Below, in pieces: positions 33,469-41,990 of a stretch of 64,000 nt of DNA. The notes under the pieces are model-generated. The model was not told where the DNA came from. It saw nothing but the letters and a program-made list of their open reading frames with translations, and did not search any database. Both the position numbers and the translations under genes were made by a program. Source of the stretch: Haemaphysalis longicornis (lineage: Eukaryota > Arthropoda > Arachnida > Ixodida > Ixodidae). The stretch lies in NCBI GenBank assembly GCA_013339765.2, contig CM023454.1, forward strand, positions 151,986,355-152,050,354, given 5' to 3'. How positions within the stretch are numbered: position 1 is the first letter of the stretch; every line of letters begins with the position of its first letter.

Positions 33469-34335
33469 TCAGTCTTGGCCGCCGGGGCTGGCTGCAACAC
33501 TGTTGCCGCCGGGGCTGGCTACAACATTGTTGTGAATCCTTACCCTGCAGTTAGACTGCGCGTCCCATGTGTAGGGAATGTCGTTGATAAAAAGCTTGTC
33601 GTGAACAAGCTTGACCTTGGATCCTTCATTTTTATCGCTTTGAGCCGATTGCCACAGCAACTTTCTTTTTTGAAGCGTGTCGTACGAGTAATCGTCAGCG
33701 ATACTTATCTTTGTACCTTTCAGTTTCTCGCACTTTTTGAAGATAGCTATTTTTTCATTATAATCGTACAGGCGTAAAATAATGGGTCGTTCACGGTCAT
33801 CCCTTTTTTTACCAAGTCTGTGAATTCTTTCGACCGACGACGGTTTAGTACCAAGCAGTTTATGGAATATGTTCGTGATAACTTTATTTTCTAAGTCTTC
33901 TCGTGTTTCTTTAACACTTTCCTTTACACCAAACACGATAAGATTGTTACGCCGGGCTCTGTCTTCCATATCGCTTATTTTTTGCTGCTGACGCCGGACA
34001 GTAGATTCGAGATCTCTAACAGAAGCTTCAAGACTGGCCAACTTTGCACCTTGCTCGGCAAATATATCGAGTTTCCCTTCAATCTGCGTCAGTCGAGCTT
34101 CCAGTAGCGTTTGTTTCTGCAAGATTTGCTCAAGCATTTCTTCAATTGAGGGGCCGGGGTTACTTTCGATATCCCCAGCCAAAAGAAGTTCTAGGTATGA
34201 CCACAGCGCATGCAAAGCATCGCAACACTTCACTGGGAGCGGCAGCACGACAAGGCACAGGCAGTTCGAACGGAACTGCGAAACATAAGAATAATAACGA
34301 ACCTGCAAAGCAATCCAAACGTGTCTGAGCGACAT
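33469..34335 (-). CDS. element E ORF1: 2A-like leader, coiled coil, L1-ORF1-like domain
   Basis: Predicted 288 residues from the ATG in the inner monomer. Residues 1-53: hydrophobic, Cys-rich leader ending LLLAGDIESNPGP. The 2A-like motif GDIESNPGP (34150-34176) should cause ribosome skipping before its last Pro, releasing the leader. Residues about 55-120 form a coiled coil (LEARLTQIEGKLDIFAEQG). The rest has RRNNLIVFGVKE, VERIHRLGKKRDDRERPIIL and LVHDKLFINDIPYTWD, the transposase-22/Baculo_FP-like layout of RNA-binding ORF1 proteins. The frame is intact. It is also open upstream through the monomers. Ends SPGGQD-stop. Confidence 0.8.
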   Translation of the reverse strand: MSLRHVWIALQVRYYSYVSQFRSNCLCLVVLPLPVKCCDALHALWSYLELLLAGDIESNPGPSIEEMLEQILQKQTLLEARLTQIEGKLDIFAEQGAKLASLEASVRDLESTVRRQQQKISDMEDRARRNNLIVFGVKESVKETREDLENKVITNIFHKLLGTKPSSVERIHRLGKKRDDRERPIILRLYDYNEKIAIFKKCEKLKGTKISIADDYSYDTLQKRKLLWQSAQSDKNEGSKVKLVHDKLFINDIPYTWDAQSNCRVRIHNNVVASPGGNSVAASPGGQD

Positions 34336-34701
34336 TGTCGGTGCGGTGCTGCCGCTCCCACTGGAGGCGTTCAGGTACGGGCTCTGGTTTATATACTCGG
34401 TGCCAGTCGATGACGTGATCCGGCGTGGAAGTTCCCATTGGCTCATCCAGTGAAAGTCAGCGTCCCCCGCTCGAAGCCACGAAGAATCAAGCAGAAGTGG
34501 ACTGTCGTTGCCGGTTGATACGGGTCTGGCGATTAGTGGCAGCATCTGCAAGCAATCCAAACGTGTCTGAGCGACATTGTCGGTGCGGTGCTGCCGCTCC
34601 CACTGGAGGCGTTCAGGTACGGGCTCTGGTTTATATACTCGGTGCCAGTCGATGACGTGATCCGGCGTGGAAGTTCCCATTGGCTCATCCAGTGAAAGTC
34701 A
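34313..34701 (-). promoter_or_regulatory. tandem promoter-like monomers of element E
   Basis: The block starting at 34313 (AATCCAAACGTGTCTGAGCG side) recurs at 34552, giving one 239-bp unit and a partial second (to 34700). Each unit on the minus strand has TATATAAA (about 34387-34397 and 34626-34636), CCAGTGG about 31 nt downstream, which is the spacing of an initiator from a TATA box, and an ATG about 27 nt after that. The inner unit joins ORF1 after TTTGCAG; the outer unit continues into monomer sequence after TTGCAG. Confidence 0.65.
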
Positions 34702-34894
34702 TAACTTTAATGTTTCCGCCCTGAAGGTTCTACAACAACTGCCCCCGGAATCGGGGCACACACACAGTTTTTCTTGCTTCCTTTCGGGCGGAGAGTGTTC
34801 TTTATCGCCGGCGCCCCGCATGTTTTTAGAGGTAATCGTACCGCGACGCGCAGGCGCAGACAGCAGCGCCCGAACCGTTTTTCGCCACCACCAC

Positions 34895-34895
<1 letters not shown>
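34702..34895 (-). repeat. Gypsy-1 3' LTR, terminal bases missing
   Basis: Matches 39171-39343 (ATAACTTTAATGTTTCCG, GAAGGTTCTACAACAACTGC, GGGGCACACACACAG). Compared with the other LTR it lacks the outer TGTGGTATAAC, exactly where element E begins. Confidence 0.85.

Positions 34896-34937
<42 letters not shown>
34896..34937 (-). repeat. 42-nt homopolymer (G on the element strand) at the polypurine tract
   Basis: Uninterrupted run of 42 C on the plus strand, directly inside the 3' LTR of Gypsy-1. On the element strand it is a G run at the position of the polypurine tract that primes plus-strand synthesis. The exact length could be affected by sequencing or assembly. Confidence 0.85.
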
Positions 34938-36000
34938 ACGCAGATAGGAGTCGTCAGGGTTGAAGAGGTTTGGGGACCCGCACCTCGGCGTCCAAAGCGG
35001 GTGGTGTAGGGTGTGGGCCTAGGCGTTGCGGGCTGTTGTGGGCGAATTACGGGAGGCGTGCGGGAGTTGGTGGTCTCCTGGGAAAGGATGTATGATGGCT
35101 TTAGGCGGTCGATGGAAACGCGAACGTCCTTTCCACTGATTTGCAGGGTGAATGTTTTGTCGTCGCGACGAATGACTTTATATGGTCCAGAGTAAGGCGG
35201 TTGGAAAGGTGCGCGTACAGTGTCGTCGCGGAGGAAGGCATGCGAGCATGTTGCCAAGTCCTTAAACACGAACGGGGTCGGCTTGGTGTGGCGTGCCGCT
35301 GGTGACGGGCGCAGCGCGCCCATTGTGCGACGGAGCCGAGCGACGAAGTCTGCAGGGTCCGAGCTGGTTACGTCAGTAGTCGGAGCGGAGAGGAGTTCTC
35401 CAGGTAGGCGAAGCGGCTCCCCGTAGACAAGTTCCGCGGGCGTGGCTTGAATGTCCGGCATGAAAGTTGCGCGCAGACCAAGAGCGACGGCGGGGAGAGC
35501 TTCGAGCCAGGTTGAGTGAGGGTGACACATGATGGCTGCCTTGAACTGCGGTGAAACGTTCAATCATCCCGTTGGCGCAAGGGTGGTAGCTAGTTGTCCG
35601 TGAATGTTCGAACCGGTGGAGAGCCCGAGGAGCCTGAAGAGTTGTGATTCGAATTGCCTTCCTTGATCGGTTGTGACTCGACGAGGAGTGCCGAAGCTGT
35701 GAAATCCAGGCCGGAGAAGAAGGCTGATGCGACGTCTTCTGCGGTGATCCTTTCGAGCGGCCACACCTCGGGCCAACGAGTGTAACGATCAATGGCGGTG
35801 AGGCAATAACGGTAAGGGCCGGCCGGTGGGAGGGGTCCATGATGTCGATGTGGACGTGCTGAAACCGTTCCGGCGGGAGGGGGAATTCTCGAGTGGCGAG
35901 GTGACGTGCCTGGTGATTTTGGCGCGCTGACATTGAATGCACGTGCGTGCCCAGGTGCGGCAGTCCCGTTGCATTGAGGGCCACGCGTACCGTCAGTCGC
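34938..36000 (-). pseudogene. Gypsy-1 integrase, frameshifted
   Basis: Visible across three frames: RTWARTCIQCQRAKITRH (zinc-binding Cys pair, about 35960), then TTDQGRQFESQLF (catalytic Asp-containing motif, about 35660), then AALPAVALGLR-type (WLEALPAVALGLRATFMPDI), TPAELVYGEPLRLPGELL and a C-terminal YSGPYKVIRRDDKTFTLQI domain. Integrase inserts the cDNA. Frame changes near 35780 and 35563 prevent a functional product. Confidence 0.85.
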
Positions 36001-37830
36001 AAGGCGTGTAGAAGCTCGGAATGCCGGGATGACTGAGGTTGTGTAACTGGTTGAAGATGCTTATGGCGATGCAAAGAAGGGACGTATGGTCGCACTCGTC
36101 CTGTTGATATGTCACAGTAGAGAGCGTCCGTCGACCCAGGGATGGTAACTTCTTGAAGTTGAAGGGAGGAAGCCATTCTCGAGGAGCTGCTGGAGTTCGA
36201 TGTCCGTTTTCTGAGCTTCGGCGAGGGCGTCGGTCGTAACGGTTGGTAGCTCGACAGCCGAGACGCGGGAAAGTGCGTCGGCGACCACAGTTTTCCTTTC
36301 CGCTGATGTGTTGGATATCTGTGGTGAACTGAGCGATGAAGGACAGTTGGTTCTGCTGGACCGGTGGAAGCTTTTCGCGGCGTTGGGAGAAGGCGTAAGT
36401 GATAGGTTTATGGTTCGGTGTATATGGTGCAGTGCTGTGCCTCGAGGATGTGGCGAAAGTGTTGGACTGCTTCGTAGATGGCAAGAAGCTCTCTGTAGTA
36501 GGCTGGCCAGGTCGTCTCCGCAGGGGGCGAGGTTGCATCGACGATGCTGCCGGAAGGCGGGGGCGGCTTCGGGGAAGAGAGTTTCTTCGAGAAGAACGCC
36601 AAGGGGCGCCAGTTGTTTCCCACGCGCTGCATGAGAGAGGCTCCGACGGCGGTGCTAGAGGCATCTGTGAAAAGACCCAGGGGCGCCTCTGGCTTGGGAT
36701 GGGATAGCAGCGTAGCGTTGCAGAGGGTAGTTTTGCAGTCTTCGAACGCTTGCGTTAAGGCTGGGGTCCAAGTGGCAGGATGGTTGCCGCGTTGGCCGGC
36801 CAACGCATCATGAAGAGGGGCCTGATATGTGGCCGCTTTAGGCACGAAGCGCCTGTAAATGTTGAACATGCCCAGGAAACGGCGGAGGTCTTTCGCCGTG
36901 GCAGGCAGCGCGTAGTTTTGAAGGGCTAGGATGCGGTCAGGCAAGGGTCTAGTTCCTTCTGAAGAGATTTCATGGCCAAGAAACGTGACGACGGGGGCGC
37001 CGAGCGTGCTCTTCTGAACGTTTGTGAGTAAGCCGTGTTCATCGAGACGCTGGAACAGTTGACGAAGGTGTTGGCGATGTTCCGTTTCGTTGCGGGAGAA
37101 GATCAAGATGTCGTCTAGGTAGACGAAACAGAAGTCCAGGCTGCGGACGACGTCGTCGATGAAGCGTTGAAAGGTTTGTCCCGCGTTGCGGAGACCAAAA
37201 CTTCATGAAAGGGAATTCGAATAGTCCGAAGGGGCGTGATAATTGCGGTCTTTGGGACGTCATCCGGGTTGGACAGGAAATTGTGTGTAGGCCTTTACGA
37301 GGTCCACCACTGAGAAGATAGTGCTGCCGTGTAAGCGGTGAGCAAAGTCTTGTATATGACGGACGGGGTACCTGTCGGGGACGGTGCGGGCGTTGAGGGC
37401 GCGATAATCTCCGCAGGGGCGCCAGCCATTGGTCTTCTTTGGTACCAGATGAAGCGGTGAGGCGTAAGGTCCCTCCGAGCGGCGGGCAGTACCTTCGCGG
37501 AGCATGGCTTCGAATTCGGCCTGTGCGATTCGTAGGCGGTCCGGGGCTAGGTGACGGGCGCGGCATGAGACCGGGGGGCCGGGAGTAGTGCGGATGTAGT
37601 GCACGGTTGAGTGGCGCACCTCTCGCGGCCGCCCGCTAGGTCGAGTCAGGTCGGGAAATTCTGCGAGGATGGCATGGTACGGCGACTGGTTCCCAATGGT
37701 GAGTGCCTTGACGTTAGGCTGTTGGGTGGTCGCACGTTGGCCCGGCGTGGAGAGGCCTGGTGTAGCGTCGATAAGTCGGTCATATCGGCAGTCAGGTAGA
37801 AGATTGTAGTACGCCAAGAAGTCGGACCCG
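36000..37830 (-). pseudogene. Gypsy-1 reverse transcriptase and RNase H, frameshifted
   Basis: RT: LREGTARRSEGPYASPLHLV, KKTNGWRPCGDYRALNART, FSVVDLVKAYTQFPV, then a frame break near 37260, GLFEFPFMKF, and VYLDDILIFSRNETE with the YLDD box at 37110-37121, FLGHEISSEGTRPLP and LRRFLGMFNIYRRFVP. RNase H: LGLFTDASSTAVGASLMQ (first Asp) and RELLAIYEAVQHFRH (Glu). The longest intact piece is 37106-36408. Gene order after protease and before integrase is standard for Gypsy. Confidence 0.88.
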
Positions 37831-38085
37831 ATGATCGGCTCTGCGACGTCGGCGATGACGAAATTCCATGGGAAATCCCGACGAAGGTTTTTGAAGTTGA
37901 TGTTAAGGCGGAGCGAGCCGTAGGTCTTGATGCTCGAATGGTTCGCCGCATTGAGCTCAAAGGACGTGCAAGGACGCTTGTCATGCAGGAAGGTTCGGGG
38001 AAAGCAACAGATGTCGGAGCCGCAGTCGACGAGGAACCGCCGCTTAGTGACTTGGTCGGTGACAAATATGCGACGACCTCTAAGT
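37800..38085 (-). pseudogene. Gypsy-1 aspartic protease region
   Basis: Reads FLVDCGSDICCFP (active-site Asp; DCGS instead of the usual DTG/DSG), FELNAANHSSIKTYG, then FVIADVAEPIIGSDFL and the usual spacing to RT. Retroviral-type protease that cuts the Gag-Pol polyprotein. Cys at the second active-site position would be unusual; it may be a mutation of this dead copy. Confidence 0.7.
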
Positions 38086-38104
38086 TGGCAGCTCGCGGCC
38101 GTCT

Positions 38105-39123
38105 CTAAGGGCTGCCGTTGAAGTTTACCTGACGTTCAGCTGAACAAGGTGGTTGACATTTCCGGGCTTTCTCCCGAAGCGGCGATGGTAGTAGCAGGGG
38201 CCGTTTATTTTTGTGCGATGAAGCGGCATTGTTGTCTTGGCTTTGGGGGCGTTTTTGTGGACGCAGCTTCGGGCTTTGATCCAGGCGCCTTTGAATTGAG
38301 TCCAGCTGACAGGTGATTTCGTCGATACGGCGTGCGAGCTCGCTGCTGGACTGTCGGGTGTCAACGGCGTTGACGGTGAGAGGCGATGCTGGCAAAGAAA
38401 TCTCGACGACTTGGTCGGCGATGTGAGAGAGCTGGTCCAGCGGCAGATTCGGCTGCACCTGGAGGATGGCCTGCGCATGTGAGGGTAGACGCTGAAGCCA
38501 GATCATACGGAGGAGGGAGTCGTCGACCGGTGTGCTGCCCAAGAGGTCACGCATGTAACGCAGGAGCTGCGATGGCTTGCGGTCACCGAGTTCTTCGTGT
38601 TGGAGTAGGTGACGCACCTTCTTGTCTGGTGAGGGTGAGAGCCGGCGGATCAGTTCCCTCTTCAGGTGTAGGTATCGGTTGTCAGCCGGGGGATTTGCAA
38701 GGATATCGCGAACCTCAGTCGCGTAGCGAGAGTCTAGATGGGCGACGACGTAGTCGTAGCGCGTCCGGTCCTGGGTGATGCGTGCCGTGGAAAACTGCGC
38801 CTCGACTTGACGAACCACACGTCAGGCGCCTCTGCCCAAAACGGTGGAAGTTTGACGGCGACGTGACAGACGTCCGTGTCGGTGGCGGCCGCAGCAATGG
38901 AGGCGCCCGAGGTGGCAGGGACCGCTGGAGCGAAGTTTTGGGGGGCGTGGCCCAAGCGGGGCGGTGCACGGTCGTCGGACGAGAGCGCTTCATTTTGATT
39001 GCGCTGCTGCTGTTCCCGGAGCTGCTGCTCTTGGTTCTGGATCACTTGCTGTTGGGCCTTGCAGTTGTTGTTGCAGTTGTTGTACTTGTTGTTGAAGGGC
39101 AGCAAGGGTTTCCTCGTCGGCCA
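38105..39123 (-). pseudogene. Gypsy-1 gag (capsid)
   Basis: Starts at MADEETLAALQQQVQQLQQQ (ATG near 39121-39123), a Gln-rich coiled segment, then a frame change to SGASIAAA and VAVKLPPFWAEAPDVWF, then another change near 38820 into VEAQFSTARITQDRTRYDYV and LLGSTPVDDSLLRMIWLQRL. KLPPFW followed by WF-x-QVEAQF is the common N-terminal pattern of arthropod Gypsy capsids. No CCHC knuckle is seen. Confidence 0.8.
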
Positions 39124-39159
39124 TGGCGGTGCGGTACGTTCGTTTTCCGGGTCACCAGA

Positions 39160-39343
39160 TGTGGTATAACATAACTTTAATGTTTCCGCACTGAAGGTTC
39201 TACAACAACTGCCCCCCGAATCGGGGCACACACACAGTTTTCTTGCTTCTTTCGGGCGAGAGTGTTCTTATCGCCGGCGCCCGTGTTTAGAGGTATCGAC
39301 GCGACGCGCAGGCGCAGAAGCGGTGCCGAACCATTTCGCCGCA
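39160..39343 (-). repeat. Gypsy-1 5' LTR
   Basis: 184 bp, TG...CA ends (plus-strand TGTGGTATAAC to TTTCGCCGCA). Followed on the element side by TCTGGTGACCCGG, the probable primer-binding site. The other LTR carries several extra bases, for example in the CTTTCGGGC region. Confidence 0.8.
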
Positions 39344-41464
39344 TACTAAACCTTTTCGCGCGTGATGTATATTTACCCCTGATGCTTGACCCTCTCGCCT
39401 GCGGTATTTCTCAAATTATTAAATAGAAAGAACTACGTTTTGGTATAGCACTCAGCTCCCTTCTAGCCGCGAAGACGTTTTTAAACTGAAACAAAAAACG
39501 CGAGAACTGCAGAAAAACCCTGCAATGTCGAGCCACAGACACGAAATATAGGCGGCCGAGGGGTGATGCAATACGGGCCAGCAGGAAAACCACAGTTATT
39601 ACTAGGGGTCGGCTTTTTGGGCATTAAAACAACCGTTTTCTGGTGGCAAAAATTGGTAGGCAAAACAACGTTTGAGGCCTCAAACATCGTAAATATAGCC
39701 TCGAGAACTTGTAGCTTCAATGCAAATAATTTCAAACGAAGAAGTGCGCAGTCCCTATGTACGACAGGAAAATTGTTGGCACAAACACGCTAATAGTTGA
39801 ACATAGCCGTTCAGTTATCCCATAAATTGGGGGACTAATGGCGATCCCTTGCCGCTTTCTTGAACATCGCATATAGTGAAGCAGACACGAAAAATACTTG
39901 AGAGCTAGAAATACTGGTTAAAAAGGGGCTACTTTATGCCTGCGTGACGTAAGTTAATTACGGCGCTACAAAAGCATATAAATACCAAGCGTAAGAGAGA
40001 ATACGATTTATCAAGAACTTAACATGGTCTTACACGAGGATTGTTAGGTACAACTATATCAATTTTGTCATCTGCAATGATATTATCGGGATTGTTTAGG
40101 CAAGACATGCCATCGCTGCCAAACACACTTCCACACATTTGAAGAGCACGTTTTGTCTACAAATACAAATACAAATGATGTCTCAGTTCCGGAGCAAAAG
40201 AGGGGTGAGTACAGATGTTCAGCACAGAGGACAATTACAATTTAACGAAACACGCGATTACGCAATTGTTTTAAATTGCTCTGCAGCGAGGTGTTTGGCT
40301 GTCCAGCAGATTTCTGATGGGGAAGCGTCTTTTATAGCCCGTCGGTGGTTTGAATTTTAAGGCGTAAGGAAATGCAGCTGCGCAGGGATGTTTCTCCGAT
40401 AACTCTTTCGACGTGGCTTCGGTATCAGTGATACCGAAGCCACGTTAAACAACCTTGCGTTGAAAATTGAGTTTGATTTCAGTATATTCCTAGAAACGCC
40501 GGTGCAACTGCGAATATTTGAATAAATCTCTTTTGAGAGTACGAGGAACATAGTCTAAGAATCACTGTTAAACCTAAACTGTGGCAACAACTGAAAACTA
40601 TCACCTTGTCCAGATTTCCTGATTCAATATAGCGCCTCTTGTCTCTGAGAACGACCGTAGAACGACGTGAGAACACTGCTGCTAGCGGTCTTTTCAGGGA
40701 GTTGGTTGAACTAGTTTACTAGGTTCAAGCCCATAGAGTTCCCATCTGTCAATTCTGCCCGGTAACAGACACGTTCGAGCTTCGCGATCGCTGCTCCGCC
40801 TGCCACCGCTTTTCCGCGGCGATTACGGGATGAGCACTGCGTACCTGATAGGGGCTCATGGAGTGTTTTAATTCTCTGTCGTTTCTTTTTGCCTTTACGC
40901 TCCATCAACAACTTGTTATGGTGCGGTCTCTAGCCTTTAATTTTTCTAACGTTTTCTAACGTTTTTCTAACGTTTAAGACCCTTCACAAAACAGCTGCGC
41001 CTTAGTAGAGTGCTCGAACGCCAACAAAAGCTATCCGGGGACGCGGTTCTGTGCGCTTCTTGGTCAATCTTACCGGCGTCGGCGACGGCAGCAGCATATC
41101 ACCGCGGTCACCTCCGAATACGTCAACACAAGTGTTGCTCCGTTTAGACCTGTTACTGGCACCGTGAGAGGTGTGTTTCGCTTTGCAGCGCGGATATCCA
41201 ATGCGGCTTTGTTTCGAATATATACGCCGTAGATAAAGTGATTCGCGGATCTAAGTACCCAATACCTTACAATCACTTCTGCCTTTTATGGGATGACAAG
41301 CCACGTGAAAATGTTAAGTATATTCCAAGGCTGCGCGTCGTTAAATTAATATGTCTCCATTCACGCCTCATAGCAAGAACCGAAGAAAGTTAAACCTACG
41401 GAAAATAACGAATGGTCTGCAAGTCCACAAGAAACAGAAGAGCTCGTACAGGAGTGACAAAATT
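39344..41464. other. unrecognised sequence with a perfect palindrome
   Basis: No gene recognised. 40411-40445 is a perfect 17-bp inverted repeat with a 1-nt spacer. TCTAACGTTTT is repeated three times at about 40941-40973. Open frames are short and lack known motifs. Confidence 0.5.
40411..40445. repeat. perfect 35-bp palindrome
   Basis: ACGTGGCTTCGGTATCA (40411-40427), G, TGATACCGAAGCCACGT (40429-40445). Every base of the arms pairs. Confidence 0.95.
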
Positions 41465-41990
41465 ACGCCCACCTCCCCTCGCGGGAACCCTGGTGTGATG
41501 CGACGCTGAGGGGGGTTCAAGCGCAAGCGGAGAGCAACCGTCGACCGAAAGGCCGCCGGAGAGCGGCACACCGGTTATATGCGCAGCGCGCCCGAAGGAG
41601 AGGAGACCGCGGAAGAGAGAGTACTGCACATGCGCCGGCGCCAGTGTGTCTGCCGCGGCTATGACGCAACACAATCCACTTTAATCCAATCCACTCCAAA
41701 TCCAATCCAATTCAATCCAATCCGTTCCAATCCAATCCAATCCGTTCCAAGCCAAGCCAAGCCAAGCCAAGCCAAGCCAAGCCAATCCATTCGAATCCAA
41801 TCCAATGCCCCTCGCGAGAGAGGGGCATCGGAGAGGAGGGGGGTGAGCGGCGGAGAGCGCAGCTCGCGCGGCGAAGAGAATGGGGGAGGGGCGGACGACA
41901 ACAACGCCGACGACGCTGCATGGACAAGGCGAGTGAATGAGATGCAGTCGCATCTAAAAAAACAGACTGTGGCCCTGGAAGGAGGGAACC
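41465..41990. repeat. full-length copy of the GATGCGACG repeat family with CCAAT/CCAAG microsatellite
   Basis: Starts CTCCCCTCGCGGGAACCCTG followed by GATGCGACGCT, and ends CAAGGCGAGTGAATGAGATG, CAGTCGCATCTAAAAAAA, matching ends seen at 28786-29380. Inside, 41675-41806 is a 5-bp tandem repeat (CCAAT, CCAAG, CCGTT variants). No coding capacity is evident; probably a non-autonomous mobile element. Confidence 0.6.

Larger units (their letters stand above)
30617..34701 (-). mobile_element. element E: near full-length CR1/L2-like retrotransposon with 2A-like motif
   Basis: Minus-strand order: promoter monomers (34701-34313, period 239 bp), ORF1 (from ATG 34333-34335 to TGA 33469-33471) with a 2A-like motif, ORF2 with endonuclease and RT down to about 30640, and an (AAAT/AAAAT)n tail at 30617-30645. 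It is the least decayed non-LTR element in the window. Its 5' end lies against the 3' LTR of Gypsy-1, which lacks its terminal 11 bp or so there. Confidence 0.9.
34702..39343 (-). mobile_element. Gypsy-1: Ty3/Gypsy LTR retrotransposon with both LTRs
   Basis: Minus-strand order: 5' LTR (39343-39160), primer-binding region beginning TCTGGTGACCCGG, gag, protease, RT, RNase H, integrase, poly-G polypurine tract, 3' LTR (34895-34702). Protein order is the Ty3/Gypsy order. The reading frame is broken many times, and the LTRs differ by many small indels and substitutions, so the copy is old. Confidence 0.9.
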
